From JALORV01 sp035429725 (GTDB lineage: Bacteria > Pseudomonadota > Gammaproteobacteria > Burkholderiales > Burkholderiaceae_F), in the NCBI GenBank assembly GCA_035429725.1, contig DAOMFI010000048.1, positions 1-20,715 on the forward strand: a DNA stretch of 20,715 bases. The letters run 5' to 3'. The notes beneath the pieces are model-generated. The model did no database searches and was not told the origin of the DNA. It saw nothing but the letters and a program-made list of their open reading frames with translations. This document shows positions 14,386-20,715 of this stretch, one piece after another; position 1 is the first letter of the stretch, and every line of letters starts with the position of its first letter. A program made the translations under genes and the position numbers.

Positions 14386-14883
14386 ATGAAGGCAGAGATC
14401 ACCCCGCAACACACCTGGCTGCACCAGCTGGTCGGCGAGTGGCAGTTCGAAGGCGAGTCGGTCGGCGCCGACGGTCAGCCGACGATGAAAATGAGCGGCA
14501 CCGAGAGTGTCCGCAAGCTCGGCGACGCCTGGGTGCAGTGCGATGGACGAAGCCAGGTGCCCGACGAGATGGGAGGCGGGCTCTCGCTCATGCAGTTCAC
14601 GCTGGGCTACGACCCGGCGAAGGGTCACTTCGTCGGCACCTTCATCGGCTCGATGATGACGCACCTGTGGATCTACCACCGCGGCGAGCTCGATGCCGAC
14701 GGACGCACCCTGGCGCTGTACGCCGAAGGTCCGGCCTTCGACCGGCCCGCGGGAACGATGGCGCAGTATCGCGACTCGATCCAGATTGTCGGTCCCGATG
14801 AGCGGCTCCTGCTGAGCCACTTGCAAGGCCCTGACGGGCAGTGGATCCCGTTCATGACCTCACGCTACCGGCGCACCCGCTAG
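14386..14883 (+). CDS. DUF1579 family protein
   Basis: A 165-residue protein that matches DUF1579: HTWLHQLVGEWQFEGE near the start, DAWVQCDGRSQ, then LGYDPAKGHFVGTFIGSMM and RDSIQIVGPDERLL. The fold is expected to be a lipocalin-like beta-barrel, but no ligand is known. There is no signal peptide, so it is cytoplasmic. CGGAG lies 8 nt before the ATG. It is fourth in the operon, 22 bp after the second VOC gene and 25 bp before the second DGPF gene. DUF1579 and VOC genes commonly accompany DGPF genes, which supports one pathway. Confidence 0.9.
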   Translation: MKAEITPQHTWLHQLVGEWQFEGESVGADGQPTMKMSGTESVRKLGDAWVQCDGRSQVPDEMGGGLSLMQFTLGYDPAKGHFVGTFIGSMMTHLWIYHRGELDADGRTLALYAEGPAFDRPAGTMAQYRDSIQIVGPDERLLLSHLQGPDGQWIPFMTSRYRRTR

Positions 14884-14908
14884 CCTTGAAGACGGCAAGG
14901 AGAACCGC

Positions 14909-15262
14909 ATGAGTTACATGCTGCTGATCGTCGAGCCCAAGGGCCAGCGCCGTGAGCGCACCGAGGACGAAGGCCGTGCGCTGTACGACAGCATGCTGAA
15001 GTTCAGCGCGGACCTGAAGGCGCGTGGCCTGCTGACAGTCAGCCAGTCGCTGCGCAGCGATGCCGAGGCCGTGCGCGTGCAGGTGCGGCAGGGTAAACGC
15101 ACGCTCACCGACGGCCCGTTCGCCGAGGCGAAGGAGATGGTCGGCGGCTACTTCCTGCTCACCTGCAAGACGCGCGAGGAAGCGGTGGCGATCGCGACCG
15201 AGTGCCCCGCCGCCCAGTGGGCCACCGTCGAGGTGCGCGAGTTCGGACCCTGCTTCACATGA
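14909..15262 (+). CDS. YciI/DGPF-domain protein, immediately upstream of sigma factor
   Basis: A 117-residue DGPF protein: MSYMLLIVEPKG at the start, a long helix, LTDGPF at residues 66-71 and AEAKEMVGGYFLL after it, ending VEVREFGPCFT. This is the form most typical of the genes next to ECF42 sigma factors. AAGGAGAA precedes the ATG by 6 nt. The stop codon is 4 nt before the likely start of the sigma factor gene, so translation of the two is probably coupled. Confidence 0.95.
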   Translation: MSYMLLIVEPKGQRRERTEDEGRALYDSMLKFSADLKARGLLTVSQSLRSDAEAVRVQVRQGKRTLTDGPFAEAKEMVGGYFLLTCKTREEAVAIATECPAAQWATVEVREFGPCFT

Positions 15263-15266
15263 TCCA

Positions 15267-16577
15267 TTGAGTGAGCCGACGGCCGATGGCCTGCACCGCA
15301 CGATCGATGCGGTGTGGCGCATGGAGTCCGCGCGCATCATTGCCGCGCTGACACGGCTGGTGCGCGATGTCGGCCTTGCCGAGGAACTGGCGCAGGATGC
15401 GCTCGTCGCCGCGCTCGAACAGTGGCCCATCGATGGCGTGCCCGACAACCCCGCGGCGTGGCTGACCCAGGCGGCCAAGCATCGCGCGATCGACCGCATC
15501 CGCCGCAAGGCGCTGCACGAGCGCCAGCAGGACGCGATCACCTGGGAACTCGAGACACAGCTGCAGGATGTCGCGCCCGACCTCGAGGCGCAGATCGAAG
15601 CGGCGTTCGACGACCCGATCGGTGACGACCTGCTGCGGCTCATCTTCATCGCCTGCCATCCGGTGCTCTCGCGCGAGGCGCGTACGGCACTGACGCTGCG
15701 CCTGCTGGGCGGGCTGACCACCGACGAAATCGCGCGCGCGTTCCTGGTGCCCGAGCCGACGATCGCGCAGCGCATCGTGCGCGCGAAGCGGACGCTGGCC
15801 GAGGCCCGCGTGCCCTTTGAGTTGCCGCCCGCAACGGAGCTCGCGCCACGCCTGGCCTCGGTGCTGGAAGTGATCTACCTCATCTTCAACGAAGGCTATG
15901 CCGCAACCGCAGGCGACGACTGGATGCGGCCCGCCCTCGCGGAAGAGGCACTGCGGCTCGGCCGCATCCTGGCTGGACTGGCGCCGCGGGAGTCCGAAGT
16001 ACACGGCCTGCTCGCGCTGATGGAGTTCCAGGCCTCGCGACTGCGCGCACGCACCGGCCCGGCGGGTGAACCGATCCTGCTGCTCGATCAGGACCGCGCC
16101 CGTTGGGATCAACTGCTGATCGGGCGTGGACTCGCGGCGCTTGATCAGGCCATCGAACTCGCGCGCTCGCAGGGTGGGCTTGGCGCGTACGCGCTGCAAG
16201 CAGCGATTGCGTCCTGTCATGCTGTCGCACGCACGGCTGACGCGACCGACTGGCAGCGTATCGCCGCACTGTACGACGCGCTGGCGCAACGCGCCCCCTC
16301 GCCGGTGGTCGAACTGAACCGTGCTGTCGCGCTCGGCATGGCCTTCGGTCCGGCGGCCGGTCTCGAAGTCGTGGACGCCATCTGCGACGAACCGCAACTC
16401 AGGGACTATCACCTGCTACCGAGCGTGCGTGGGGACCTTCTTTACCGGCTCGGCCGCTTCGACGAGGCCCGCACGGAATTCGAACGCGCGGCATCGATGA
16501 CGCGCAACTCCCGCGAGCGAGCGCTGCTGACACAGCGCGCCGAGGAGACCTCCCGGCGCGCGGCGGCGGCACGCTGA
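15267..16577 (+). CDS. ECF42-type RNA polymerase sigma factor with C-terminal TPR extension
   Basis: A 436-residue ECF sigma factor. Region 2 is about residues 18-85 (AVWRMESARIIAALTRLVRDVG... AIDRIRR), region 4 about 120-178 (LRLLGGLTTDEIARAFLVPEPTIAQRIVRAKR). A DUF6596-like domain follows (about 188-290) and then a TPR-like region to about 430, with YHLLPSVRGDLLYRLGR at 381-397, the conserved C-terminal signature of this group. In ECF42 sigma factors the extension is needed for activity, and no anti-sigma factor is encoded beside them; none is seen here. The start is assigned to a TTG at 15267, 4 nt after the upstream stop; the ATG at 15321 would cut into the start of region 2. The sigma factor should direct transcription of its own operon. 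Confidence 0.93.
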   Translation: MSEPTADGLHRTIDAVWRMESARIIAALTRLVRDVGLAEELAQDALVAALEQWPIDGVPDNPAAWLTQAAKHRAIDRIRRKALHERQQDAITWELETQLQDVAPDLEAQIEAAFDDPIGDDLLRLIFIACHPVLSREARTALTLRLLGGLTTDEIARAFLVPEPTIAQRIVRAKRTLAEARVPFELPPATELAPRLASVLEVIYLIFNEGYAATAGDDWMRPALAEEALRLGRILAGLAPRESEVHGLLALMEFQASRLRARTGPAGEPILLLDQDRARWDQLLIGRGLAALDQAIELARSQGGLGAYALQAAIASCHAVARTADATDWQRIAALYDALAQRAPSPVVELNRAVALGMAFGPAAGLEVVDAICDEPQLRDYHLLPSVRGDLLYRLGRFDEARTEFERAASMTRNSRERALLTQRAEETSRRAAAAR

Positions 16578-16578
16578 C

Positions 16579-16604
16579 GGCGCCGCGTCTCCGCGCGCGC
16601 CGCC
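16579..16604. terminator. GC-rich imperfect hairpin between convergent genes
   Basis: GGCGCCGCG and CGCGCGCGCC can form an imperfect stem between the stop of the sigma gene and that of the cytochrome gene at 16617. No T-run follows on either strand. Position supports a two-way terminator; the sequence alone is weak. Confidence 0.3.
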
Positions 16605-16616
16605 GCGGGCTGCCCG

Positions 16617-17207
16617 CTACTTCGCGGCGACCGGCATAGCCGGCGGCAGCGGCTCCGGTACGCGATTCCGCACCGCCGGAATCGACTGCAGATAAGTGAA
16701 GATCGCTTCCATGTCAGCATCGGTGAAGTTCTTGTACATCATGATCGGCATCGGCGGCAGTATCGGACGGCCGCGTCCCATGTGACGGCCGGTGCGGATC
16801 GTTTCGTTGAAATTGCGCTGCGTCCACTTGCCGAGTCCGGTTTCGGCGTCCGGCGTCAGGTTGGCGGTGTAGCTCACGCCCCACGGGCCGGCCCAGGCGG
16901 TGTTGGTCGCGGATGCCGTCATGATCCACGGCCCCTGCGCCGCCGGCGCCGGCGGCAGCACTTCACTCTCCGGATGCCCGGACAGCATGCGGCTCATGTC
17001 GGGCTCGGGTCCCTTCGGGCCCATGACCCACGGCGTGTGGCAATCGTTGCAACCGGAGGTCGTGACGATGTACTTGCCGCGAGCGATCTTCTCGGCGGTG
17101 CTTTCTGCCGCCTTGGACGGCGCCTGAGCTCGGGCCGGCGCCACGACGGCAACAGTTGCCGCAACGGCGATGGCTAGAACGGCATATTCCACGGGGATGC
17201 GTTTCAT
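16617..17207 (-). CDS. Periplasmic c-type cytochrome (monohaem)
   Basis: A 196-residue exported cytochrome c. The N-terminal hydrophobic stretch ends in PARAQA (about residue 29). The haem site CNDCH is at 53-57, after KIARGKYIVTTSG. Near the C-terminus, PPMPIMMYKNFTDADMEAIFTYLQSIP carries Met residues that can serve as the sixth ligand. The long middle region (GKWTQRNFNETIRTGRHMGRGR) is typical of cytochrome subunits of periplasmic dehydrogenases. The ATG overlaps the stop of the dihaem gene before it by 4 bp (ATGA), and has its own GAGGAGA site, so both are made from one transcript and probably act together. The dehydrogenase they serve is not in the window. Confidence 0.92.
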   Translation of the reverse strand: MKRIPVEYAVLAIAVAATVAVVAPARAQAPSKAAESTAEKIARGKYIVTTSGCNDCHTPWVMGPKGPEPDMSRMLSGHPESEVLPPAPAAQGPWIMTASATNTAWAGPWGVSYTANLTPDAETGLGKWTQRNFNETIRTGRHMGRGRPILPPMPIMMYKNFTDADMEAIFTYLQSIPAVRNRVPEPLPPAMPVAAK

Positions 17208-18268
17208 CTTGAGTCTCCTCTCGAAAGTTGAAGGTCATACGGGCGTTGAAGGTCACCTGCGATCCAGCGTTCCACGAGGGCGACACCCTCGGTATCCACG
17301 ACCTGCACGCCGAGCGGCGGCATGCGGGCGAGCGGGTTGGCGGTCTTCATGCGCAGCGTCAGCATGTGGCCACCACCGTCGCGCGCGACGCGCTGCGCGC
17401 TGACCGCGCCCTGTGGCCGGAATCGGCTCGAGTGGCCGAGCAGCGAACGCAGGGTCTGCTCGACACTGTCGCTGCCGGGTTCGGCAGACTGGGCCAGCGC
17501 GAGCTGCAGTCCGTCGAGTGCGCCGGCGGCGTTATGGCAATGACCGCAGTTGGCATGCAGGTAGCCCAGCGCGGCGCGCTCGGTCGGCGTGCGCGCCCGA
17601 ATCCGCGGGGGCGTGACAAGCAACTCCGGCGGAAGGTTTACGAGCCGGCCCTGGGCCACCAGGCTGCGCAGGTCCGCGTCGTCGCGCCGTGCGGAATCGG
17701 CATGCGGCGCCACCGGATCGCGGTCCGGCGAAAGCTGCAGCGCACTGAAGCCGAGCACCGGCACGGCCGGGCCTTCGTGGCAGGCCAGGCAGTCGTTGCG
17801 CGATGGCACGGCGTAGCGCCCACCCGGCGCGTCCGCGGCAGCGACGACGGCACCGTCTTCGGGAACCAGCACGGCATCGCTACCGTCTGCATTCCACGCA
17901 TAGCTCGCAAAGCGCCACGAACCATCGGCCAGCCGCTCGATGTAGCGGGTCTCTATCCGGCGGCCGAAGCTGAACTCCTTCCACAGCCGGGTGCCGACCG
18001 GGAACTGCCACACGTCGGGCTGCGAGGCATCGATCGCACGCCCCGCAGGCAGGCGGATCCAGCGCTGCTTGCGCGTGCCGTCCGACCACAGCGGGTACTG
18101 CGGCGCGAAGGCGATGACGTCGGCGCGAACGGTCCCTGACCCTGCCTCGAACAGTCCCGTCTCACTCAGCAGGCGCGGCAGCGGCGCCGGAGCGTCGGGC
18201 TGCGCGGCGCCGGCCGCGGTCAGCGCGGCGGCGGCCACCATCGAGCAGAAGAGGACTAACGCCTTCAT
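17204..18268 (-). CDS. SO2930-like dihaem c-type cytochrome
   Basis: A 354-residue exported protein with a signal peptide (about 1-22). Two haem sites are present, CLACH at 160-164 and CGHCH at 241-245. The long N-terminal domain before the first haem contains YPLWSDGTRKQRWIRLP and WQFPVGTRLWKEFSF, which are the hallmarks of the SO2930 family. ANPLARMPPLG (about 310-320) offers a Met ligand, and the end resembles the conserved VALVERWI helix of that group. Function in the family is not established; a periplasmic electron-transfer or oxidase role is inferred. It is first of the cytochrome pair, and its start has no strong ribosome binding site. Confidence 0.9.
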   Translation of the reverse strand: MKALVLFCSMVAAAALTAAGAAQPDAPAPLPRLLSETGLFEAGSGTVRADVIAFAPQYPLWSDGTRKQRWIRLPAGRAIDASQPDVWQFPVGTRLWKEFSFGRRIETRYIERLADGSWRFASYAWNADGSDAVLVPEDGAVVAAADAPGGRYAVPSRNDCLACHEGPAVPVLGFSALQLSPDRDPVAPHADSARRDDADLRSLVAQGRLVNLPPELLVTPPRIRARTPTERAALGYLHANCGHCHNAAGALDGLQLALAQSAEPGSDSVEQTLRSLLGHSSRFRPQGAVSAQRVARDGGGHMLTLRMKTANPLARMPPLGVQVVDTEGVALVERWIAGDLQRPYDLQLSRGDSR

Positions 18269-18620
18269 GATCCAGGTCGTTCAAGGTTCGGTGGGTCGGC
18301 ATGAGCAACGGACTTCGGGTCCGCGGCACGCTCGGGAAAGTGAAGCAATCCACGGCGTGCACAGTAATGAGCGAGTCGCGCGAGCGTTCGTAATTCTTTG
18401 CTCAGCGTTCCCTAAAAAACCCCTAAGGCGCCTTGATGCGCGGCCCGGGTAATGCCGGTTGCCTGCGCGGACGACCGAGCTGAGCCCGGATGCGAGTGCT
18501 TTGTAGCGATGGACGGGGTTGGTACCACTCTGACGGCGCACCGGCAGCGCCACGGCGCCGCTCGGTTCCTTGCGTCACACCGGTGGCTACGGGCACCCGG
18601 CGTGGAATGCGCAGGGTTGA
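18269..18620. other. Intergenic region between LysR gene and cytochrome pair
   Basis: A 352-bp stretch with no supportable gene. It holds a short A/T-rich spot, CCCTAAAAAACCCCTAAGG (18410-18428), with the palindrome AAGGCGCCTT (18425-18434) beside it; on the minus strand this reads as a stem followed by GGGGTTTTTT, which could end LysR transcripts or be part of the promoter for the cytochrome genes. No clear sigma-70 hexamers are seen. Confidence 0.5.
18410..18434 (-). terminator. Palindrome followed by T-run on minus strand
   Basis: Minus strand: AAGGCGCCTT, then AGGGGTTTTTT. The 10-bp palindrome gives a stem with almost no loop, so termination is doubtful, but it is the only T-run after the LysR gene. 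Confidence 0.3.
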
Positions 18621-19559
18621 CTACGAATCGGCCTCGCCGGATTCGCCCACCGCCACCTGCGCGCGCAGCCAGCGCGTGAACGTCTGCACCTCGGTACGCG
18701 CCGCCGATGTCGGCGTCACCATCAGCCAGTAGGCGCGCTGCTGCGGTGTCGAGTACTGCCGGCTCTTCAGCGGAACGACGAGGCGGCCGTCGTCGAGCAT
18801 CTGCCGGACCAGCGGGAAGCGGCCCAGCGCCACGCCCTGTCCGGCAATGGCCGCCTGGACCACCTGGTCGTAGTGACTGAAGACGAGCCCGCGGCGGTCG
18901 CGTGGCTGCTCGAGCTTCATGGCCTCGCACCAGACCTTCCACGACAACCAGAGGGTGTTGGAGGCCTGGTCCTCGAGTTCGATCAGCGGCAGTGCCATCA
19001 GGTCTTCCGGCCGACGGACACGATGCCTCTTGAGAAACGCGGGGCTGCAGACCGGCGTGACGCTTTCGCCGAACAGCCGGATCGCATCAGCTCCGACCAG
19101 CTCCGCCGGGCAATAGCGGATGGCCACGTCGAGCGAGTGGCGTTCAAGATCACGCACCGTATTGTCAGCGACCACATGCACCGAGATGTCCTCGTGCTGG
19201 GCCTGGAACGCCGCCAGGCGCGGCACGAGCCACAGCGCCGCGAATGTCACGGTCGTCGTCACGCGAACTACCGGCGTGGTGCGGGCGCGCACGAGCGCGG
19301 TCGCTTCCCGCAACTGATGCAATGCCTTCGAGACTTCGCGGAAGTAAAGCGCGCCAGCTTCGGTCAATACCAGCGCGCGCGTGCGCCGCTCGAAGAGCTT
19401 GACGCCCAGCTGTTCCTCGAGCTGCTGCACCTGCCGGCTGACGGCCGACTGGGTGACGAAGAGTTCCGCCGCCGCCGAGGTAAAGGACAGCAGGCGCGCG
19501 GCGGCCTCGAAGCCGCGCAGCAGATCGAGCGAAAGCGGCAGGTCGCGCTGCCTAGGCAT
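18621..19559 (-). CDS. LysR family transcriptional regulator (GcvA-like)
   Basis: A 312-residue LysR regulator. The winged helix-turn-helix is in residues 8-68 (LDLLRGFEAAARLLSFTSAA, VTQSAVSRQVQQLEEQLG, LFERRTRALVLTEAG), followed by the linker helix and a two-lobed effector domain from about 95. The order and wording (VRVTTTVTFAALWLVPRLAAFQ, DNTVRDLERHSLDVAIRYCP, GVALGRFPLV) fit the GcvA-like branch. It is divergent from the DUF2917 gene, with 94 bp between the starts, a classical arrangement for a LysR regulator controlling the divergent neighbour and itself. The effector is unknown. The ATG at 19559 is preceded by AACGGGA only. Confidence 0.93.
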   Translation of the reverse strand: MPRQRDLPLSLDLLRGFEAAARLLSFTSAAAELFVTQSAVSRQVQQLEEQLGVKLFERRTRALVLTEAGALYFREVSKALHQLREATALVRARTTPVVRVTTTVTFAALWLVPRLAAFQAQHEDISVHVVADNTVRDLERHSLDVAIRYCPAELVGADAIRLFGESVTPVCSPAFLKRHRVRRPEDLMALPLIELEDQASNTLWLSWKVWCEAMKLEQPRDRRGLVFSHYDQVVQAAIAGQGVALGRFPLVRQMLDDGRLVVPLKSRQYSTPQQRAYWLMVTPTSAARTEVQTFTRWLRAQVAVGESGEADS

Positions 19560-19653
19560 TCCCGTTGCTCATGCGTCTCATCCCGGAAAGTCGTTTGTCG
19601 TCCCGCGGCAGCGGAGCGACAGTTCGTCCCGTCAAACAGCCGAGGAGCAGATG
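19560..19653. promoter_or_regulatory. LysR/DUF2917 divergent control region
   Basis: About 94 bp shared by two divergent promoters. TCGTCCCG occurs at 19598-19605 and 19624-19631 (26 bp apart), and TGTCG/CGACA form a loose dyad at 19596-19621. Either could be the LysR site; none is a clear T-N11-A box. Confidence 0.4.
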
Positions 19654-20073
19654 ATGAACCGGAACCTGCAAATTTTCGATGCCGACGTCACGCTGAGCCT
19701 GGACGACACACCGCTGCCGATGCACCTGCCTGCCGGCGCCGCCATATTCGCGCTGCGCGGCAAGGTCTGGATCACGCAGGAACGACTCCGCGACGACGTC
19801 GTCCTGGCCGCCGGAGAACGCTTCGACGTGACGAGCACCGAGCTGATCCTCGCGAGCGCGATCAGCGGATCGGCCCTCGTCCACGTGGTGCCGGTGGCCG
19901 AGGCGCGCGTGAACCGCGAGCACGATATCCATGACTTCATGCGCGCCCGGGCCGTGAAGCTACGTCGGGAGGCGGTGGAGCATGCCGTGAGCCAATCCGT
20001 CAGCAACATTGCGACGTGGATCGCGCGAGCCCGCACGCTGATGACCGCCCGACCGCGCGTGCTGGGTCACTGA
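19654..20073 (+). CDS. DUF2917 domain-containing protein
   Basis: A 139-residue protein of the DUF2917 family, a cupin-like small fold common in betaproteobacteria. Visible are PMHLPAGAAIFALRGKVWITQE and DVVLAAGERFDV, which form the family core in residues 20-60, and a basic helical C-terminus (RARAVKLRREAVEHAVSQSVSN). No enzyme residues are known. Two ATGs lie at 19651 and 19654; GAGGAG at 19642-19647 gives better spacing for 19654. The divergent LysR gene is its probable regulator; this pairing recurs in other genomes from memory, which I could not check. Confidence 0.88.
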   Translation: MNRNLQIFDADVTLSLDDTPLPMHLPAGAAIFALRGKVWITQERLRDDVVLAAGERFDVTSTELILASAISGSALVHVVPVAEARVNREHDIHDFMRARAVKLRREAVEHAVSQSVSNIATWIARARTLMTARPRVLGH

Positions 20074-20097
20074 ACTGCACGGAGCCCACGGCCGCAA

Positions 20098-20121
20098 CTC
20101 ACCGGCCCGGGCACCGGTGAG
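20098..20121 (+). terminator. 8-bp perfect hairpin after DUF2917 gene
   Basis: CTCACCGG (20098-20105) and CCGGTGAG (20114-20121) pair perfectly around CCCGGGCA. CGAATTCT follows, only a weak T-run. It lies 25 bp after the DUF2917 stop and ahead of the L,D-transpeptidase gene, so a terminator between them is plausible. Confidence 0.5.
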
Positions 20122-20174
20122 CGAATTCTGCGCAGGGTCATCGCCCCTGGGCCGGCATGCCCAACAATGGAGGC

Positions 20175-20715
20175 ATGAGGCGCTGTGCAAGTGCACTGTT
20201 GATTACAGCTTCCGTGCTGTGCGTGGCTCTGGCCACGGCGTTGCGCACCGAGGCGGCGTGGGCGACCGAGCGACCGGTCTGGTTCGAAGGCACCCGGCCG
20301 ACGGCGTCGGCGCTGGAGGCTGTGGAGATCCTGTCGGCGTCCAAAAGCCATGGACTGGAACCGCGGGATTACGACACGGACGCGCTGGTGCGGGCCATGC
20401 AGCGCGCCACCTTGGAGCCGCTCGACGCGGCCACCATCGCGCAGCTGGAGCAGACGCTGACCGTCGCGATGGTGCGCTATCTGGCCGATGTGCATGGCGG
20501 GCGCATCACCGCGCAGCAGCTTCCCTATGGCCGCGCCGCGCCCCAGCGAAGTCCCTTTGATCCTGCCGCGTATCTACAGGCGGCGTTGGAGCGCGGCCGC
20601 CTGCGCGCGGCGGCGGAAGACGCGGCGCCGCGCCTGTCCCAATACCAGCAGTTGCGCCTGGCGCTCGCGCGCTACCGCGCGCTGATCGACGATCCCGCGT
20701 GGAAGTCTCCGCTGC
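20175..20715 (+). CDS. L,D-transpeptidase, YcbB-like, N-terminal part (3' end outside window)
   Basis: The first 180 residues of an exported protein. A signal peptide (MRRCASALLITASVLCVALATA) is followed by the scaffold domain of YcbB-type L,D-transpeptidases: HGLEPRDYDTDALVRAM, then a helix with LEQTLTVAMVRYLADVHGGRIT, and a Tyr/Gln/Arg-rich helix near the cut. The catalytic YkuD domain with its Cys would come after the window end. Such enzymes form 3-3 crosslinks in peptidoglycan. GGAGG ends only 1 nt before this ATG; an in-frame ATG at 20157, adding six residues, is an alternative start. Family assigned on the N-terminal domain only. Confidence 0.8.
   Translation, partial: MRRCASALLITASVLCVALATALRTEAAWATERPVWFEGTRPTASALEAVEILSASKSHGLEPRDYDTDALVRAMQRATLEPLDAATIAQLEQTLTVAMVRYLADVHGGRITAQQLPYGRAAPQRSPFDPAAYLQAALERGRLRAAAEDAAPRLSQYQQLRLALARYRALIDDPAWKSPL

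Noticed and set aside
15255..16412. Minus-strand open frame of 385 residues opposite the sigma factor
   Set aside because: The plus strand holds all sigma regions; antisense frame is a codon-bias shadow.
18873..19934. Plus-strand open frame of 353 residues opposite the LysR gene
   Set aside because: Overlaps LysR and the DUF2917 start; no domain.

Overview
The window is GC-rich proteobacterial chromosome, roughly two thirds G+C with G or C at most third codon positions. Gene content (a GcvA-type LysR regulator beside a DUF2917 gene, several c-type cytochromes, a YcbB-type L,D-transpeptidase, a TPR-GGDEF protein) suggests a beta- or gammaproteobacterium; no rRNA or marker gene is present to decide. 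Two runs of N (8908-9006 and 11116-11215) are scaffold gaps. The first interrupts a gene and the second may hide the start of one. I see no insertion sequence, integrase, prophage, CRISPR array, tRNA or rRNA.

Left part (1-8543): a partial SDR oxidoreductase (minus) is divergent from a periplasmic-TPR/membrane/GGDEF diguanylate cyclase (plus). Four minus-strand genes follow: a secreted tandem NTF2-like protein, an MFS exporter, a DsbA/FrnE-like thiol oxidoreductase, and a glutaredoxin-like domain fused to a CcdA/DsbD-like membrane domain. The last two are both thiol-redox genes. After about 590 bp without a gene comes an unusual secreted cytochrome c: one haem motif, a Pro-Ala linker, an Ig-like domain and a C-terminal Gly-rich/TM/Arg sorting tail.

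Middle (8572-12847): a strong hairpin separates that cytochrome from a minus-strand pair, a BNR-repeat (sialidase-like) protein with a Lys/Ala-rich N-terminus and a MoaD/ThiS-like protein ending in GG. A complete ada gene is divergent from this pair. After the second gap comes a large protein I do not recognise.

Centre of interest (12897-16577): a compact six-gene operon, YciI/DGPF - VOC - VOC - DUF1579 - YciI/DGPF - ECF sigma factor with a long C-terminal TPR extension (the ECF42 type). Immediately upstream is TGTCGA-N17-CGAC, which matches the promoter signature described for ECF42 sigma factors. The locus therefore looks autoregulated, with the sigma factor encoded last and no anti-sigma gene next to it.

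Right part (16617-20715): two translationally coupled periplasmic cytochromes (a SO2930-like dihaem protein and a monohaem protein), a LysR regulator divergent from a DUF2917 gene, a hairpin, and the N-terminal part of an L,D-transpeptidase that runs off the window.
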